Shown here: positions 45,224 through 58,754 of the stretch, piece after piece
Numbering within the stretch: the first letter of the stretch is position 1
How the letters are laid out: each line of letters begins with the position of its first letter
NCBI RefSeq assembly: GCF_035594125.1
Contig: NC_087180.1
Location: 19,723,247 to 19,787,246 of the forward strand
Length of the DNA stretch: 64,000 bases
Direction: 5' to 3'
Source of the DNA: Scylla paramamosain
Taxonomy: Eukaryota > Arthropoda > Malacostraca > Decapoda > Portunidae
Position numbers and translations under genes: made by a program
Notes under the pieces: model-generated
Databases searched by the model: none
Told to the model about the DNA's origin: nothing
What the model saw: the letters and a program-made list of their open reading frames with translations, nothing else

Positions 45224-46080
45224 GATGCAGCAAGACCGGTTCAAAATTCCAAGCACTGACGCACTGCACAGACTACCACCTCATGCCTGCTTGGTGTGAA
45301 AGAGTCTGCTGGGACAAATGACCTACACAGCAACTTGTATCAGTCCCCCAGATGTGTTCCTGGAAGCTCAGTGTTATGGATGCAGTGTGACATGCTGACT
45401 TAGGGAAGGCTGTCTGTCGTGGCTGCACCTTGCTGTGGCTAAGAAAAGGCTGTGTTTGTTTGAAGTGCTGTACTGGTCATGCTGGGAAGTGTACAGGCCA
45501 CCATTAGTAGTAGAAATGTTGCACTAGAATGAAATTAGTTGGGAAATGTAATGCATAATTATTGGCAGGGAAAAGATGGTGACAGGGATGCTGGGACGTG
45601 CTTCACTGTACACCGTGGTGGCCGCCCCTTGGTGCTTGGCGGTACCTTATAGGGCATCAAGGGGCAGTTATTGTAGTCTCATCTTACAGCAAAACAAGTA
45701 AAAGAAAAAAAATAGTAATAATAATAATAATAAAAAAAAATTTTTATCATTGTCTTGATGAGCACAAATCTTTCCCTGCCAATACATAAACAGCACATTT
45801 TTTCACTAAATTTCACCATTGTAGTACACATTTATACTAGTAATGATGACCTGTAGACTTTCCAGGCATGACAACACTTGAAACACAACCATTTTGTTAG
45901 CTACAGCATAGAGCAGCCACCAGACAGCCTTCCCCCACGTCAGCATGTCACACACTGAATCTGTCAGTCTGCTTTCAAGAACACATGAGGGACTAACAGG
46001 AGTTGCCATGTACTTAATTTCCTGCAGATTCTTTCACACCAAGGAGTAGCAAGTTGGAAGTCTGTGATTGTAACTATCCT
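45224..46080. repeat. Diverged foldback inverted repeat, unit 1
   Basis: The left arm (45224-45590) and the reverse complement of 45745-46080 align over ~330 bp: ggtgtgaaagagtctgc / ggtgtgaaagaatctgc, gtgtgacatgctgac in both, gggaaggctgtctg in both, attggcagggaaa in both. Identity is roughly 70 percent by eye. The ~155-bp centre holds gccccttg / caaggggc. The minus frame at 45806-46009 (MATPVSPSCVLESRLTDSV) is in the right arm and is unassigned. Confidence 0.85.
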
Positions 46081-46644
46081 GCTCAATTTCAGCTTCTATT
46101 CTAATCTCTACTTAATCTCCATATAGTTCCATTTTGGCCATAAGTCACTGTTTACTTAATCAATCCCTCCTAAGACACTGCACTTTTTTCAGATTATAGA
46201 GCTGATAGGTCTCGGTAGGGGGTTGAGTGGTGGCTTGAGAGGGCCTTGGTGGGGGCTGACAGGGTTTGGTAGGGTTTGGCAGGGGTGACAGCAAAGGCTT
46301 CTGTTTAAAATCTCACATCTCAAGCCACCTCATTACTTGAGAGGTGACAAAGGGCTTGGCAGAGCTTGACAGGGATTGGTAGAGGTGACAGAGGCAGGCA
46401 GGAGTGACAGGGGATGACAAGGAACACCTCAAAATTAATGTACGAGTACACGCATGTACAGACCGACTGCCCCTCTAAAAATGCTTCAAACTTTCCTTGT
46501 TTTGTATAAGCTTGAGCACCTGGTACACTCACGGGCACACAGCACCCCCGGGCCGTCCCCCAACACCTCAGGACTCGGGAAAGGGGGGGTCCCAGGCCGG
46601 GATGGAAATAAATAAATAAAAATAAAAGCTGGAACCGGCCTTAC

Positions 46645-46759
46645 CTTTCTTGAGGGCGTCTTCTTTGTCTGTACATATTTCCACGGTGGCACACGCTACT
46701 AGCCGTCCCCTGGACACGCCTCTCGCCACCTCACGCATGTACAGACCGACTGCCCCTCT
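46645..46759 (-). pseudogene. Exon-like block a, unit 1
   Basis: Minus-strand segment between gcttttcag and gtaagg. In units 2-3 it is a 39-codon open exon (RGAVGLYMREVARGVSRG, then LVACATVEICTDIKK). Unit 1 lacks two bases and is out of frame. Protein unassigned. Confidence 0.45.
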
Positions 46760-47090
46760 CTGAAAAGCAACAAATTCAGCCCTATATCAAGTCTGACTCG
46801 TGCCTGTTTACATTTCTCTGGGTCTCTGTCAGGGCTCAGGCGTGTAGAATGAAAGAATGATAGAAAACGAAAGATTTTCAGGGGAAACTAGTTATAAGTC
46901 TATTATAAAATACCGTGATACAACCACTAATAATGTCTTAATAATGCACTTTTTCCTAACAGTATACTGAGGTCGACAAACTGAAAGGCTTTGGAGTAGT
47001 CAACAAAGACTGATTTCACTAATTAATTGCTTGGTATGTCAGTCACTTTGAATCGTCTTTTTGCCTTGTGACTAATTTTTAATGTCTCGG

Positions 47091-47267
47091 TTAGGTTAGG
47101 ATAGGTTAGGTTAGGTTAGGTTAGGTTAGGTTAGGTCAGGTCAGGTTAGGTTAGGTTAGGTTAGGTTAGGTCAGGTTAGGTTAGGTTAGGTTAGGTTAGG
47201 TCAGGTCAGGTCAGGTTAGGTTAGGTTAGGTTAGGTTAGGTAAGGTTAGGTAAGGTTAGGTTAGGTT
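47091..47267 (+). repeat. Interstitial (TTAGG)n array, unit 1
   Basis: About 35 TTAGG repeats with periodic TCAGG and TAAGG variants. TTAGG is the ancestral arthropod telomere repeat. Followed at once by an A9/T8 junction and the ~180-bp repeat. Confidence 0.95.
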
Positions 47268-47764
47268 AAAAAAAAAAGAGATTTTTTTTCAGGTGAGGGC
47301 CAGTTAGGTTGTTTTTGTGGTACAGATTTAAGGTACAGTGACACATGGTACAGTGGCTTATGGTGAAGGTAGACAAGGCCTTCCTGCACCATTAGCACCA
47401 TAGAGTACAGTGCTGTGGTACTGTAGCACTGAAATATTAAGCAAACACAAAAAAAAAAAGATATTTTTTTTCAGGTGAGGGCCAGTTAGGTTGTTTTTGT
47501 GGTACAGTTTTAAGGTACAGTGACGCATGGTACAGTCGCTTATGGTGAAGGTAGACAAGGCCTTCCTGCACCATTAGCATCATAGGGTACAGTGATGTGG
47601 TATTGTAGCACTGAAATATTAAGAACACGAAAAAAAAACGATATATTTTTTTTTAAGTGAGGGCCAGTTAGGTTAAGTTTTTGGGGTACAGTTTAAATGT
47701 ACAGTGACGCATGGTATAGTGGCTTATGGTGCAGGTAGACAAGGCCTTCCTGCACCATTAGCAC

Positions 47765-47827
<63 letters not shown>
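47268..47827. repeat. Triplicated ~180-bp repeat plus (GA)n, unit 1
   Basis: Three copies each start with an A-run, a T-run and gtgagggccagttaggtt, and continue ggtacagtgac.catggta and gtagacaaggccttcctgca. GA follows at 47767-47827. Units 2 and 3 hold the same at 53068-53668 and 58943-59531, with GA of about 101 and 86 bp. Confidence 0.9.
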
Positions 47828-47832
<5 letters not shown>

Positions 47833-47915
47833 ACCAAACCTAACTAACTGAATTAATATAAACCTAACCTGATGGAAAGAAATAAAGAAAAAATAAAAGC
47901 TGCAACCGGCCTTAC

Positions 47916-48029
47916 CTTTCTTGAGAAGCGTCTTTTTTATGTTTTTACATATTTCCCTGGTGGCAGACGCTACTAGCCGCCCCCTGGCGACACCCCTCGC
48001 CACCTCACACATGTACAGACCGACTGCCG
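47916..48029 (-). pseudogene. Exon-like block b, unit 1
   Basis: Diverged paralogue of block a: AVGLYMCEVARGVARGRLV, then ASATREICKNIKKTLLKK before gtaagg. Flanks are also homologous (aaaagctgcaaccggcctt; atcaagtctgact), so a ~300-bp segment was duplicated within the unit. Confidence 0.45.
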
Positions 48030-48321
48030 CTTTAAAAAGCAACAAATTCACTCCTATATCAAGTCTGACTGGTGCGTTTGTTTACATTTCTCTGGGTCTC
48101 GGTCTGGACTCAGGCCTGCAGGATGGGAGAATGTTAGAAAACGAGAGATTTTCAGGCAAAACTAATATAAGTTATTGTTGTGATACAAAACTACAACCAC
48201 TAATAATAATATACCTCATGTTTTAATAATGCCAAGACAATACAAGATAAACATTAATGACTTACAATGAAAAACAAGATGGAGATAGACAAATTAGGAA
48301 AGAAATAGGTTTCTATAGAGT

Positions 48322-48376
<55 letters not shown>

Positions 48377-48861
48377 ACTAATTTCTATCTCTTTCTCTCT
48401 CTCCTGAGAACTATTTCATATTGCTGTACATCAACATGAAATATCACCACACAAGCCTCTCTCTTTCTCTGCACCTCACAACACAACACAACACTTTATC
48501 AAACTAATCAGTAAACAATACCAAAAGCTCCCCTTCTGCAGGCCTGACTCCTCCCTTTCATTCAGACCCTTTCTTTCCCTCTCTCTCAGCTTGCCCGCCT
48601 TCGTATCTGCGTCTATATTTACTCTTGATTCAAGTATACAACTCTACACCATACTGACCTATAGGTACAGTGCAAATAGCTTTTCTTCCTCCCTGTTTTT
48701 CCTGTCTCTCTGCCTGTCTGCCTCTTTCTCCCTCTCTACTGACTCATGGCTCAAAGATACAAGTCTAATTAAGCTTTGAACCTCTCTGTCTCTACAATAT
48801 CATAAAACCTCAACACTCCAAACCAAACCAACCCTGCCAACACCTACCTGTCTCTCTGCCT

Positions 48862-50354
48862 CAGTCAGTCAGTCAGTCAGTCAGTCAGTCAGTCAGTCAG
48901 TCAGTCAGCCATTCAACCAGCCAGCTAGCCATTCAACCAACCAGCCAATCAATCAGTCACTCAGCTAGTCAGTCAGTCAGTCAGTCAGTCAGTCAGTCAG
49001 TCAGTCAGTCAGTCAGTCAGCCAGTCAGTCAGCCATTCAACCAGCCAGCTAGCCATTCAACCAACTAGCCAATCAATCAGTCACTCAGCTAGTCAGTCAG
49101 TCAGTCAGTCAGTCAGTCAGTCAGTCAGTCAGTCAGTCAGTCAGCCATTCAACCAGCCAGCTAGCCATTCAACCAACCAGCCAATCAATCAGTCACTCAG
49201 CTAGTCAGTTAGTCAGTCAGTCAGTCAGTCAGTCAGTCAGTCAGTCAGTCAGTCAGCCATTCAACCAGCCAGCTAGCCATTCAACCAACCAGCCAATCAA
49301 TCAGTCACTCAGTTAGTCAGTCAGTCAGTCAGTCAGTCAGTCAGTCAGTCAGTCAGTCAGTCAGTCAGTCAGTCAGTTAGCCATTCAACCAGCCAGCTAG
49401 CCATTCAACCAACCAGCCAATAAATCAGTCACTCAGCTAGTCAGTCAGTCAGTCAGTCAGTCAGTCAGTCAGTCAGTCAGTCAGTCAGTCAGCCATTCAA
49501 CCAGCCAGCTAGGCATTCAACCAACCAGCCAATCAATCAGTCACTCAGCTAGTCAGTCAGTCAGTCAGTCAGTCAGTCAGTCAGTCAGTCAGTCAGTCAG
49601 CCAGTCAGTCAGCCATTCAACCAGCCAGCTAGCCATTCAACCAACTAGCCAATCAATCAGTCAGTCAGTCAGTCAGTCAGTCAGTCAGTCAGTCAGTCAG
49701 TCAGTCAGTCAGCCATTCAACCAGCCAGCTAGCCATTCAACCAACCAGCCAATCAATCAGTCACTCAGCTAGTCAGTTAGTCAGTCAGTCAGTCAGTCAG
49801 TCAGTCAGTCAGTCAGTCAGTCAGTCAGCCATTCAACCAGCCAGCTAGCCATTCAACCAACCAGCCAATCAATCAGTCACTAAGTTAGTCAGTCAGTCAG
49901 TCAGTCAGTCAGTCAGTCAGTCAGTCAGTCAGTTAGCCATTCAACCAGCCAGCTAGCCATTCAACCAACCAGCCAATCAATCAGTCACTCAGCTAGTCAG
50001 TCAGTCAGTCAGTCAGTCAGTCAGTCAGTCAGTCAGTCAGTCAGTCAGTCAGTCAGTCAGCCATTCAACCAGCCAGCTAGGCATGCAACCAACCAGCCAA
50101 TCAATCAGTCACTCAGCTAGTCAGTCAGTCAGTCAGTCAGTCAGTCAGTCAGTCAGTTAGTCAGTCAGTCAGCCAGTCAGTCAGCCATTCAACCAGCCAG
50201 CTAGCCATTCAACCAACTAGCCAATCAATCAGTCACTCAGCTAGTCAGTCAGTCAGTCAGTCAGTCAGTCAGTCAGTCAGTCAGTCAGTCAGTCAGTCAG
50301 TCAGTCAGCCATTCAACCAACCAGCCAATCAATCAGTCACTCAGCTAGTCAGTT

Positions 50355-50398
<44 letters not shown>

Positions 50399-50927
50399 AG
50401 CCATTCAACCAGCCAGCTAGCCATTCAACCAACCAGCCAATCAATCAGTCACTCAGTTAGTCAGTCAGTCAGTCAGTCAGTCAGTCAGTCAGTCAGTCAG
50501 TAAGTTAGCCATTCAACCAGCCAGCTAGCCATTCGACAAACCTGCCAATCAATCAGTCACTCAGCTAGTCAGTCAGTCAGTTAGTCAGTCAGTCAGTCAG
50601 TCAGTCAGTCAGTCAGTCAGTCAGTCAGTCAGTCAGTCAGTCAGCCATTCAACCAGCCAGCTAGGCATTCAACCAACCAGCCAATCAATCAGTCACTCAG
50701 CTAGTCAGTCAGTCAGTCAGTCAGTCAGTCAGTCAGTCAGCCATTCAACCAACCAGCTAGCCACCCAACTAGCTAACCAGCCTGTCAATCAGTCACTCAG
50801 CCAGCCAGTCAGTCAGTCAGTCAGTTAGTAAGCCAGCCAGCAAGCCAGCCAGCCAGCCAGCCAGTTAGTCAGTCAGTCAGTCAGTCACTCAGCCAGCGAG
50901 TCAGCCGGCCAGCCAGTCAGTTAGTTC
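48862..50927 (+). repeat. (GTCA)n array, unit 2
   Basis: Same spacer order as unit 1. One spacer is shortened near 50307 (a gccattcaaccaaccagcc direct join), also in units 3 and 4. Confidence 0.95.
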
Positions 50928-51010
50928 TGTGGGCCTGTGTATGGTTCTGGTGGGCGTCTGTTTGGTTTGTGTTAGGTTCAGCTAGCCCTCTGTTTGGTCT
51001 CTGGGCCATA

Positions 51011-51867
51011 GATGCAGCAAGACCGGTTCAAAATTCCAAGCACTGACGCACTGCACAGACTACCACCTCATGCCTGCTTGGTGTGAAAGAGTCTGCTGGG
51101 ACAAATGACCTACACAGCAACTTGTATCAGTCCCCCAGATGTGTTCCTGGAAGCTCAGTGTTATGGATGCAGTGTGACATGCTGACTTAGGGAAGGCTGT
51201 CTGTCGTGGCTGCACCTTGCTGTGGCTAAGAAAAGGCTGTGTTTGTTTGAAGTGCTGTACTGGTCATGCTGGGAAGTGTACAGGTCACCATTAGTAGTAG
51301 AAATGTTGCACTAGAATGAAATTAGTTGGGAAATGTAATGCATAATTATTGGCAGGGAAAAGATGGTGACAGGGATGCTGGGACGTGCTTCACTGTGCAC
51401 CGTGGTGGCCGCCCCTTGGTGCTTGGCGGTACCTTATAGGGCATCAAGGGGCAGTTATTGTAGTCTCATCTTACAGCAAAACAAGTAAAAGAAAAAAAAT
51501 AGTAATAATAATAATAATATAAAATTTTTTTTTATCATTGTCTTGATGAGCACAAATCTTTCCCTGCCAATACATAAACAGCACATTTTTTCACTAAATT
51601 TCACCATTGTAGTACACATTTATACTAGTAATGATGACCTGTAGACTTTCCAGGCATGACAACACTTGAAACACAACCATTTTGTTAGCTACAGCATAGA
51701 GCAGCCACCAGACAGCCTTCCCCCACGTCAGCATGTCACACACTGAATCTGTCAGTCTGCTTTCAAGAACACATGAGGGACTAACAGGAGTTGCCATGTA
51801 CTTAATTTCCTGCAGATTCTTTCACACCAAGGAGTAGCAAGTTGGAAGTCTGTGATTGTAACTATCC
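51011..51867. repeat. Foldback inverted repeat, unit 2
   Basis: Same structure as 45224-46080; the right-arm 67-codon minus frame is intact at 51594-51797. Confidence 0.85.
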
Positions 51868-52432
51868 TGCTCAATTTCAGCTTCTATTCTAATCTCTACT
51901 TAATCTCCATATAGTTCCATTTTGGCCATAAGTCACTGTTTACTTAATCAATCCCTCCTAAGACACTGCACTTTTTTCAGATTATAGAGCTGATAGGTCT
52001 CGGTAGGGGGTTGAGTGGTGGCTTGAGAGGGCCTTGGTGGGAGCTGACAGGGTTTGGTAGGGCTTGGCAGGGGTGACAGCAAAGGCTTCTGTTTAAAATC
52101 TCACATCTCAAGCCACCTCATTACTTGAGAGGTGACAAAGGGCTTGGCAGAGCTTGACAGGGATTGGTAGAGGTGACAGAGGCAGGCAGGAGTGACAGGG
52201 GATGACAAGGAACACCTCAAAATTAATGTACACGCATGTACGAGTACAGACCGACTGCCCCTCTAAAAATGCTTCAAACTTTCCTTGTTTTGTATATGCT
52301 TGAGCACCTGGTACACTCACGGGCACACAGCACCCCCGGGCCGTCCCCCAACACCTCAGGACTCGGGAAAGGGGCGGTCCCAGGCCGGGATGGAAATAAA
52401 TAAATAAAAATAAAAGCTGGAACCGGCCTTAC

Positions 52433-52549
52433 CTTTCTTGAGGGCGTCTTCTTTATGTCTGTACATATTTCCACGGTGGCACACGCTACTAGCCGCCCCC
52501 TGGACACGCCTCTCGCCACCTCACGCATGTACAGACCGACTGCCCCTCT
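52433..52549 (-). pseudogene. Exon-like block a, unit 2
   Basis: 117 bp, phase 0 to phase 0, open: GAVGLYMREVARGVSRGRLV, then ACATVEICTDIKKTPSRK before gtaagg. Confidence 0.45.
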
Positions 52550-52880
52550 CTGAAAAGCAACAAATTCAGCCCTATATCAAGTCTGACTCGTGCCTGTTTA
52601 CATTTCTCTGGGTCTCTGTCAGGGCTCAGGCGTGTAGAATGAAAGAATGATAGAAAACGAAAGATTTTCAGGGGAAACTAGTTATAAGTCTATTATAAAA
52701 TACCGTGATACAACCACTAATAATGTCTTAATAATGCACTTTTTCCTAACAGTATACTGAGGTCGACAAACTGAAAGGCTTTGGAGTAGTCAACAAAGAC
52801 TGATTTCACTAATTAATTGCTTGGTATGTCAGTCACTTTGAATCGTCTTTTTGCCTTGTGACTAATTTTTAATGTCTCGG

Positions 52881-53067
52881 TTAGGTTAGGATAGGTTAGG
52901 TTAGGTTAGGTTAGGTTAGGTTAGGTTAGGTTAGGTCAGGTCAGGTTAGGTTAGGTTAGGTTAGGTTAGGTCAGGTTAGGTTAGGTTAGGTTAGGTTAGG
53001 TCAGGTCAGGTCAGGTTAGGTTAGGTTAGGTTAGGTTAGGTAAGGTTAGGTTAGGTTAGGTTAGGTT
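52881..53067 (+). repeat. Interstitial (TTAGG)n array, unit 2
   Basis: As unit 1, with the TCAGG variants at the same ordinal places and about two more repeats near the left. Confidence 0.95.
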
Positions 53068-53564
53068 AAAAAAAAAAGAGATTTTTTTTCAGGTGAGGGC
53101 CAGTTAGGTTGTTTTTGTGGTACAGATTTAAGGTACAGTGACACATGGTACAGTGGCTTATGGTGAAGGTAGACAAGGCCTTCCTGCACCATTAGCACCA
53201 TAGAGTACAGTGCTGTGGTACTGTAGCACTGAAATATTAAGCAAACACAAAAAAAAAAAGATATTTTTTTTCAGGTGAGGGCCAGTTAGGTTGTTTTTGT
53301 GGTACAGTTTTAAGGTACAGTGACGCATGGTACAGTCGCTTATGGTGAAGGTAGACAAGGCCTTCCTGCACCATTAGCATCATAGGGTACAGTGATGTGG
53401 TATTGTAGCACTGAAATATTAAGAACACGAAAAAAAAACGATATATTTTTTTTTAAGTGAGGGCCAGTTAGGTTAAGTTTTTGGGGTACAGTTTAAATGT
53501 ACAGTGACGCATGGTATAGTGGCTTATGGTGCAGGTAGACAAGGCCTTCCTGCACCATTAGCAC

Positions 53565-53672
<108 letters not shown>

Positions 53673-53755
53673 AGCAAACCTAACTAACTGAATTAATATA
53701 AACCTAACCTGATGGAAAGAAATAAAGAAAAAATAAAAGCTGCAACCGGCCTTAC

Positions 53756-53869
53756 CTTTCTTGAGAAGCGTCTTTTTTATGTTTTTACATATTTCCCTGG
53801 TGGCAGACGCTACTAGCCGCCCCCTGGCGACACCCCTCGCCACCTCACACATGTACAGACCGACTGCCG
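53756..53869 (-). pseudogene. Exon-like block b, unit 2
   Basis: Identical to block b of unit 1; acceptor-side sequence is tttttaaag. Confidence 0.45.
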
Positions 53870-54161
53870 CTTTAAAAAGCAACAAATTCACTCCTATATC
53901 AAGTCTGACTGGTGCGTTTGTTTACATTTCTCTGGGTCTCGGTCTGGACTCAGGCCTGCAGGATGGGAGAATGTTAGAAAACGAGAGATTTTCAGGCAAA
54001 ACTAATATAAGTTAATGTTGTGATACAAAACTACAACCACTAATAATAATATACCTCATGTTTTAATAATGCCAAGACAATACAAGATAAACATTAATGA
54101 CTTACAATGAAAAACAAGATGGAGATAGACAAATTAGGAAAGAAATAGGTTTCTATAGAGT

Positions 54162-54214
<53 letters not shown>

Positions 54215-54701
54215 ACTAATTTCTATCTCTTTCTCTCTCTCCTGAGAACTATTTCATATTGCTGTACATCAACATGAAATATCACCACACAAGCCTCTCT
54301 CTCTTTCTCTGCACCTCACAACACAACACAACACTTTATCACACTAATCAGTAAACAATACCAAAAGCTCCCCTTCTGCAGGCCTGACTCCTCCCTTTCA
54401 TTCAGACCCTTTCTTTCCCTCTCTCTCAGCTTGCCCGCCTTCGTATCTGCGTCTATATTTACTCTTGATTCAAGTATACAACTCTACACCATACTGACCT
54501 ATAGGTACAGTGCAAATAGCTTTTCTTCCTCCCTGTTTTTCCTGTCTCTCTGCCTGTCTGCCTCTTTCTCCCTCTCTACTGACTCATGGCTCAAAGATAC
54601 AAGTCTAATTAAGCTTTGAACCTCTCTGTCTCTACAATATCATAAAACCTCAACACTCCAAACCAAACCAACCCTGCCAACACCTACCTGTCTCTCTGCC
54701 T

Positions 54702-56234
54702 CAGTCAGTCAGTCAGTCAGTCAGTCAGTCAGTCAGTCAGCCATTCAACCAGCCAGCTAGCCATTCAACCAACCAGCCAATCAATCAGTCACTCAGCTAG
54801 TCAGTCAGTCAGTCAGTCAGTCAGTCAGTCAGTCAGTCAGTCAGTCAGTCAGCCAGTCAGTCAGCCATTCAACCAGCCAGCTAGCCATTCAACCAACTAG
54901 CCAATCAATCAGTCACTCAGCTAGTCAGTCAGTCAGTCAGTCAGTCAGTCAGTCAGTCAGTCAGTCAGTCAGTCAGTCAGCCATTCAACCAGCCAGCTAG
55001 CCATTCAACCAACCAGCCAATCAATCAGTCACTCAGCTAGTCAGTTAGTCAGTCAGTCAGTCAGTCAGTCAGTCAGTCAGTCAGTCAGTCAGTCAGTCAG
55101 TCAGTCAGCCATTCAACCAGCCAGCTAGCCATTCAACCAACCAGCCAATCAATCAGTCACTCAGTTAGTCAGTCAGTCAGTCAGTCAGTCAGTCAGTCAG
55201 TCAGTCAGTCAGTCAGTCAGTCAGTCAGTTAGCCATTCAACCAGCCAGCTAGCCATTCAACCAACCAGCCAATAAATCAGTCACTCAGCTAGTCAGTCAG
55301 TCAGTCAGTCAGTCAGTCAGTCAGTCAGTCAGTCAGTCAGTCAGCCATTCAACCAGCCAGCTAGGCATTCAACCAACCAGCCAATCAATCAGTCACTCAG
55401 CTAGTCAGTCAGTCAGTCAGTCAGTCAGTCAGTCAGTCAGTCAGTCAGTCAGCCAGTCAGTCAGCCATTCAACCAGCCAGCTAGCCATTCAACCAACTAG
55501 CCAATCAATCAGTCACTCAGTCAGTCAGTCAGTCAGTCAGTCAGTCAGTCAGTCAGTCAGTCAGTCAGTCAGTCAGCCATTCAACCAGCCAGCTAGCCAT
55601 TCAACCAACCAGCCAATCAATCAGTCACTCAGCTAGTCAGTTAGTCAGTCAGTCAGTCAGTCAGTCAGTCAGTCAGTCAGTCAGTCAGTCAGTCAGTCAG
55701 TCAGTCAGTCAGTCAGCCATTCAACCAGCCAGCTAGCCATTCAACCAACCAGCCAATCAATCAGTCACTCAGTTAGTCAGTCAGTCAGTCAGTCAGTCAG
55801 TCAGTCAGTCAGTCAGTCAGTCAGTTAGCCATTCAACCAGCCAGCTAGCCATTCAACCAACCAGCCAATCAATCAGTCACTCAGCTAGTCAGTCAGTCAG
55901 TCAGTCAGTCAGTCAGTCAGTCAGTCAGTCAGTCAGTCAGTCAGTCAGTCAGCCATTCAACCAGCCAGCTAGGCATTCAACCAACCAGCCAATCAATCAG
56001 TCACTCAGCTAGTCAGTCAGTCAGTCAGTCAGTCAGTCAGTTAGTCAGTCAGTCAGCCAGTCAGTCAGCCATTCAACCAGCCAGCTAGCCATTCAACCAA
56101 CTAGCCAATCAATCAGTCACTCAGCTAGTCAGTCAGTCAGTCAGTTAGTCAGTCAGTCAGTCAGTCAGTCAGTCAGTCAGTCAGTCAGCCATTCAACCAA
56201 CCAGCCAATCAATCAGTCACTCAGCTAGTCAGTT

Positions 56235-56278
<44 letters not shown>

Positions 56279-56790
56279 AGCCATTCAACCAGCCAGCTAG
56301 CCATTCAACCAACCAGCCAATCAATCAGTCACTCAGTTAGTCAGTCAGTCAGTCAGTCAGTCAGTCAGTCAGTCAGTCAGTCAGTTAGCCATTCAACCAG
56401 CCAGCTAGCCATTCGACAAACCAGCCAATCAATCAGTCACTCAGCTAGTCAGTCAGTCAGTTAGTCAGTCAGTCAGTCAGTCAGTCAGTCAGTCAGTCAG
56501 TCAGTCAGTCAGCCATTCAACCAGCCAGCTAGGCATTCAACCAACCAGCCAATCAATCAGTCACTCAGCTAGTCAGTCAGTCAGTCAGTCAGTCAGTCAG
56601 TCAGTCAGCCATTCAACCAACCAGCTAGCCACCCAACTAGCTAACCAGCCAGTCAATCAGTCACTCAGCCAGCCAGTCAGTCAGTCAGTCAGTTAGTAAG
56701 CCAGCCAGCAAGCGAGCCAGCCAGCCAGTCAGTCAGTCAGTCAGTCAGTCACTCAGCCAGCGAGTCAGCCGGCCAGCCAGTCAGTTAGTT
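54702..56790 (+). repeat. (GTCA)n array, unit 3
   Basis: Same order. GTCA run lengths differ from units 1-2 by a few repeats. Confidence 0.95.
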
Positions 56791-56885
56791 CTGTGGGCCT
56801 GTGTATGGTTCTGGTGGGCGTCTGTTTGGTTTGTGTTAGGTTCAGCTAGCCCTCTGTTTGGTCTGTGTTTGGTCTCTGGGCCATA

Positions 56886-57742
56886 GATGCAGCAAGACCG
56901 GTTCAAAATTCCAAGCACTGACGCACTGCACAGACTACCACCTCATGCCTGCTTGGTGTGAAAGAGTCTGCTGGGACAAATGACCTACACAGCAACTTGT
57001 ATCAGTCCCCCAGATGTGTTCCTGGAAGCTCAGTGTTATGGATGCAGTGTGACATGCTGACTTAGGGAAGGCTGTCTGTCGTGGCTGCACCTTGCTGTGG
57101 CTAAGAAAAGGCTGTGTTTGTTTGAAGTGCTGTACTGGTCATGCTGGGAAGTGTACAGGTCACCATTAGTAGTAGAAATGTTGCACTAGAATGAAATTAG
57201 TTGGGAAATGTAATGCATAATTATTGGCAGGGAAAAGATGGTGACAGGGATGCTGGGACGTGCTTCACTGTGCACCGTGGTGGCCGCCCCTTGGTGCTTG
57301 GCGGTACCTTATAGGGCATCAAGGGGCAGTTATTGTAGTCTCATCTTACAGCAAAACAAGTAAAAGAAAAAAAATAGTAATAATAATAATAATATAAAAT
57401 TTTTTTTTATCATTGTCTTGATGAGCACAAATCTTTCCCTGCCAATACATAAACAGCACATTTTTTCACTAAATTTCACCATTGTAGTACACATTTATAC
57501 TAGTAATGATGACCTGTAGACTTTCCAGGCATGACAACACTTGAAACACAACCATTTTGTTAGCTACAGCATAGAGCAGCCACCAGACAGCCTTCCCCCA
57601 CGTCAGCATGTCACACACTGAATCTGTCAGTCTGCTTTCAAGAACACATGAGGGACTAACAGGAGTTGCCATGTACTTAATTTCCTGCAGATTCTTTCAC
57701 ACCAAGGAGTAGCAAGTTGGAAGTCTGTGATTGTAACTATCC
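56886..57742. repeat. Foldback inverted repeat, unit 3
   Basis: Same structure; the minus frame at 57469-57672 is intact. Confidence 0.85.
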
Positions 57743-58307
57743 TGCTCAATTTCAGCTTCTATTCTAATCTCTACTTAATCTCCATATAGTTCCATTTTGG
57801 CCATAAGTCACTGTTTACTTAATCAATCCCTCCTAAGACACTGCACTTTTTTCAGATTATAGAGCTGATAGGTCTCGGTAGGGGGTTGAGTGGTGGCTTG
57901 AGAGGGCCTTGGTGGGGGCTGACAGGGTTTGGTAGGGCTTGGCAGGGGTGACAGCAAAGGCTTCTGTTTAAAATCTCACATCTCAAGCCACCTCATTACT
58001 TGAGAGGTGACAAAGGGCTTGGCAGAGCTTGACAGGGATTGGTAGAGGTGACAGAGGCAGGCAGGAGTGACAGGGGATGACAAGGAACACCTCAAAATTA
58101 ATGTACACGCATGTACGAGTACAGACCGACTGCCCCTCTAAAAATGCTTCAAACTTTCCTTGTTTTGTATATGCTTGAGCACCTGGTACACTCACGGGCA
58201 CACAGCACCCCCGGGCCGTCCCCCAACACCTCAGGACTCGGGAAAGGGGCGGTCCCAGGCCGGGATGGAAATAAATAAATAAAAATAAAAGCTGGAACCG
58301 GCCTTAC

Positions 58308-58424
58308 CTTTCTTGAGGGCGTCTTCTTTATGTCTGTACATATTTCCACGGTGGCACACGCTACTAGCCGCCCCCTGGACACGCCTCTCGCCACCTCACG
58401 CATGTACAGACCGACTGCCCCTCT
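58308..58424 (-). pseudogene. Exon-like block a, unit 3
   Basis: Identical to block a of unit 2. Confidence 0.45.
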
Positions 58425-58754
58425 CTGAAAAGCAACAAATTCAGCCCTATATCAAGTCTGACTCGTGCCTGTTTACATTTCTCTGGGTCTCTGTCAGGGC
58501 TCAGGCGTGTAGAATGAAAGAATGATAGAAAACGAAAGATTTTCAGGGGAAACTAGTTATAAGTCTATTATAAAATACCGTGATACAACCACTAATAATG
58601 TCTTAATAATGCACTTTTTCCTAACAGTATACTGAGGTCGACAAACTGAAAGGCTTTGGAGTAGTCAACAAAGACTGATTTCACTAATTAATTGCTTGGT
58701 ATGTCAGTCACTTTGAATCGTCTTTTTGCCTTGTGACTAATTTTTAATGTCTCG

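Larger units (their letters stand above)
42386..48230. repeat. Macrosatellite unit 1 (5845 bp)
   Basis: Starts at gccaagacaatacaag. Order: GT tract 42487-42534; pyrimidine-rich segment; (GTCA)n array 43022-45135; foldback 45224-46080; G-rich tgacaggg segment 46200-46430; exon-like block 46645-46759; TTAGG array 47091-47267; triplicated ~180-bp repeat 47268-47766; GA tract; second exon-like block 47916-48029. The 62-codon frame at 42752-42940 recurs in each unit but has no coding character. Confidence 0.95.

Noticed and set aside
47091..47267. True chromosome end
   Set aside because: The TTAGG array is only ~180 bp, carries fixed variants, and is followed by kilobases of further repeat units, so it is interstitial.
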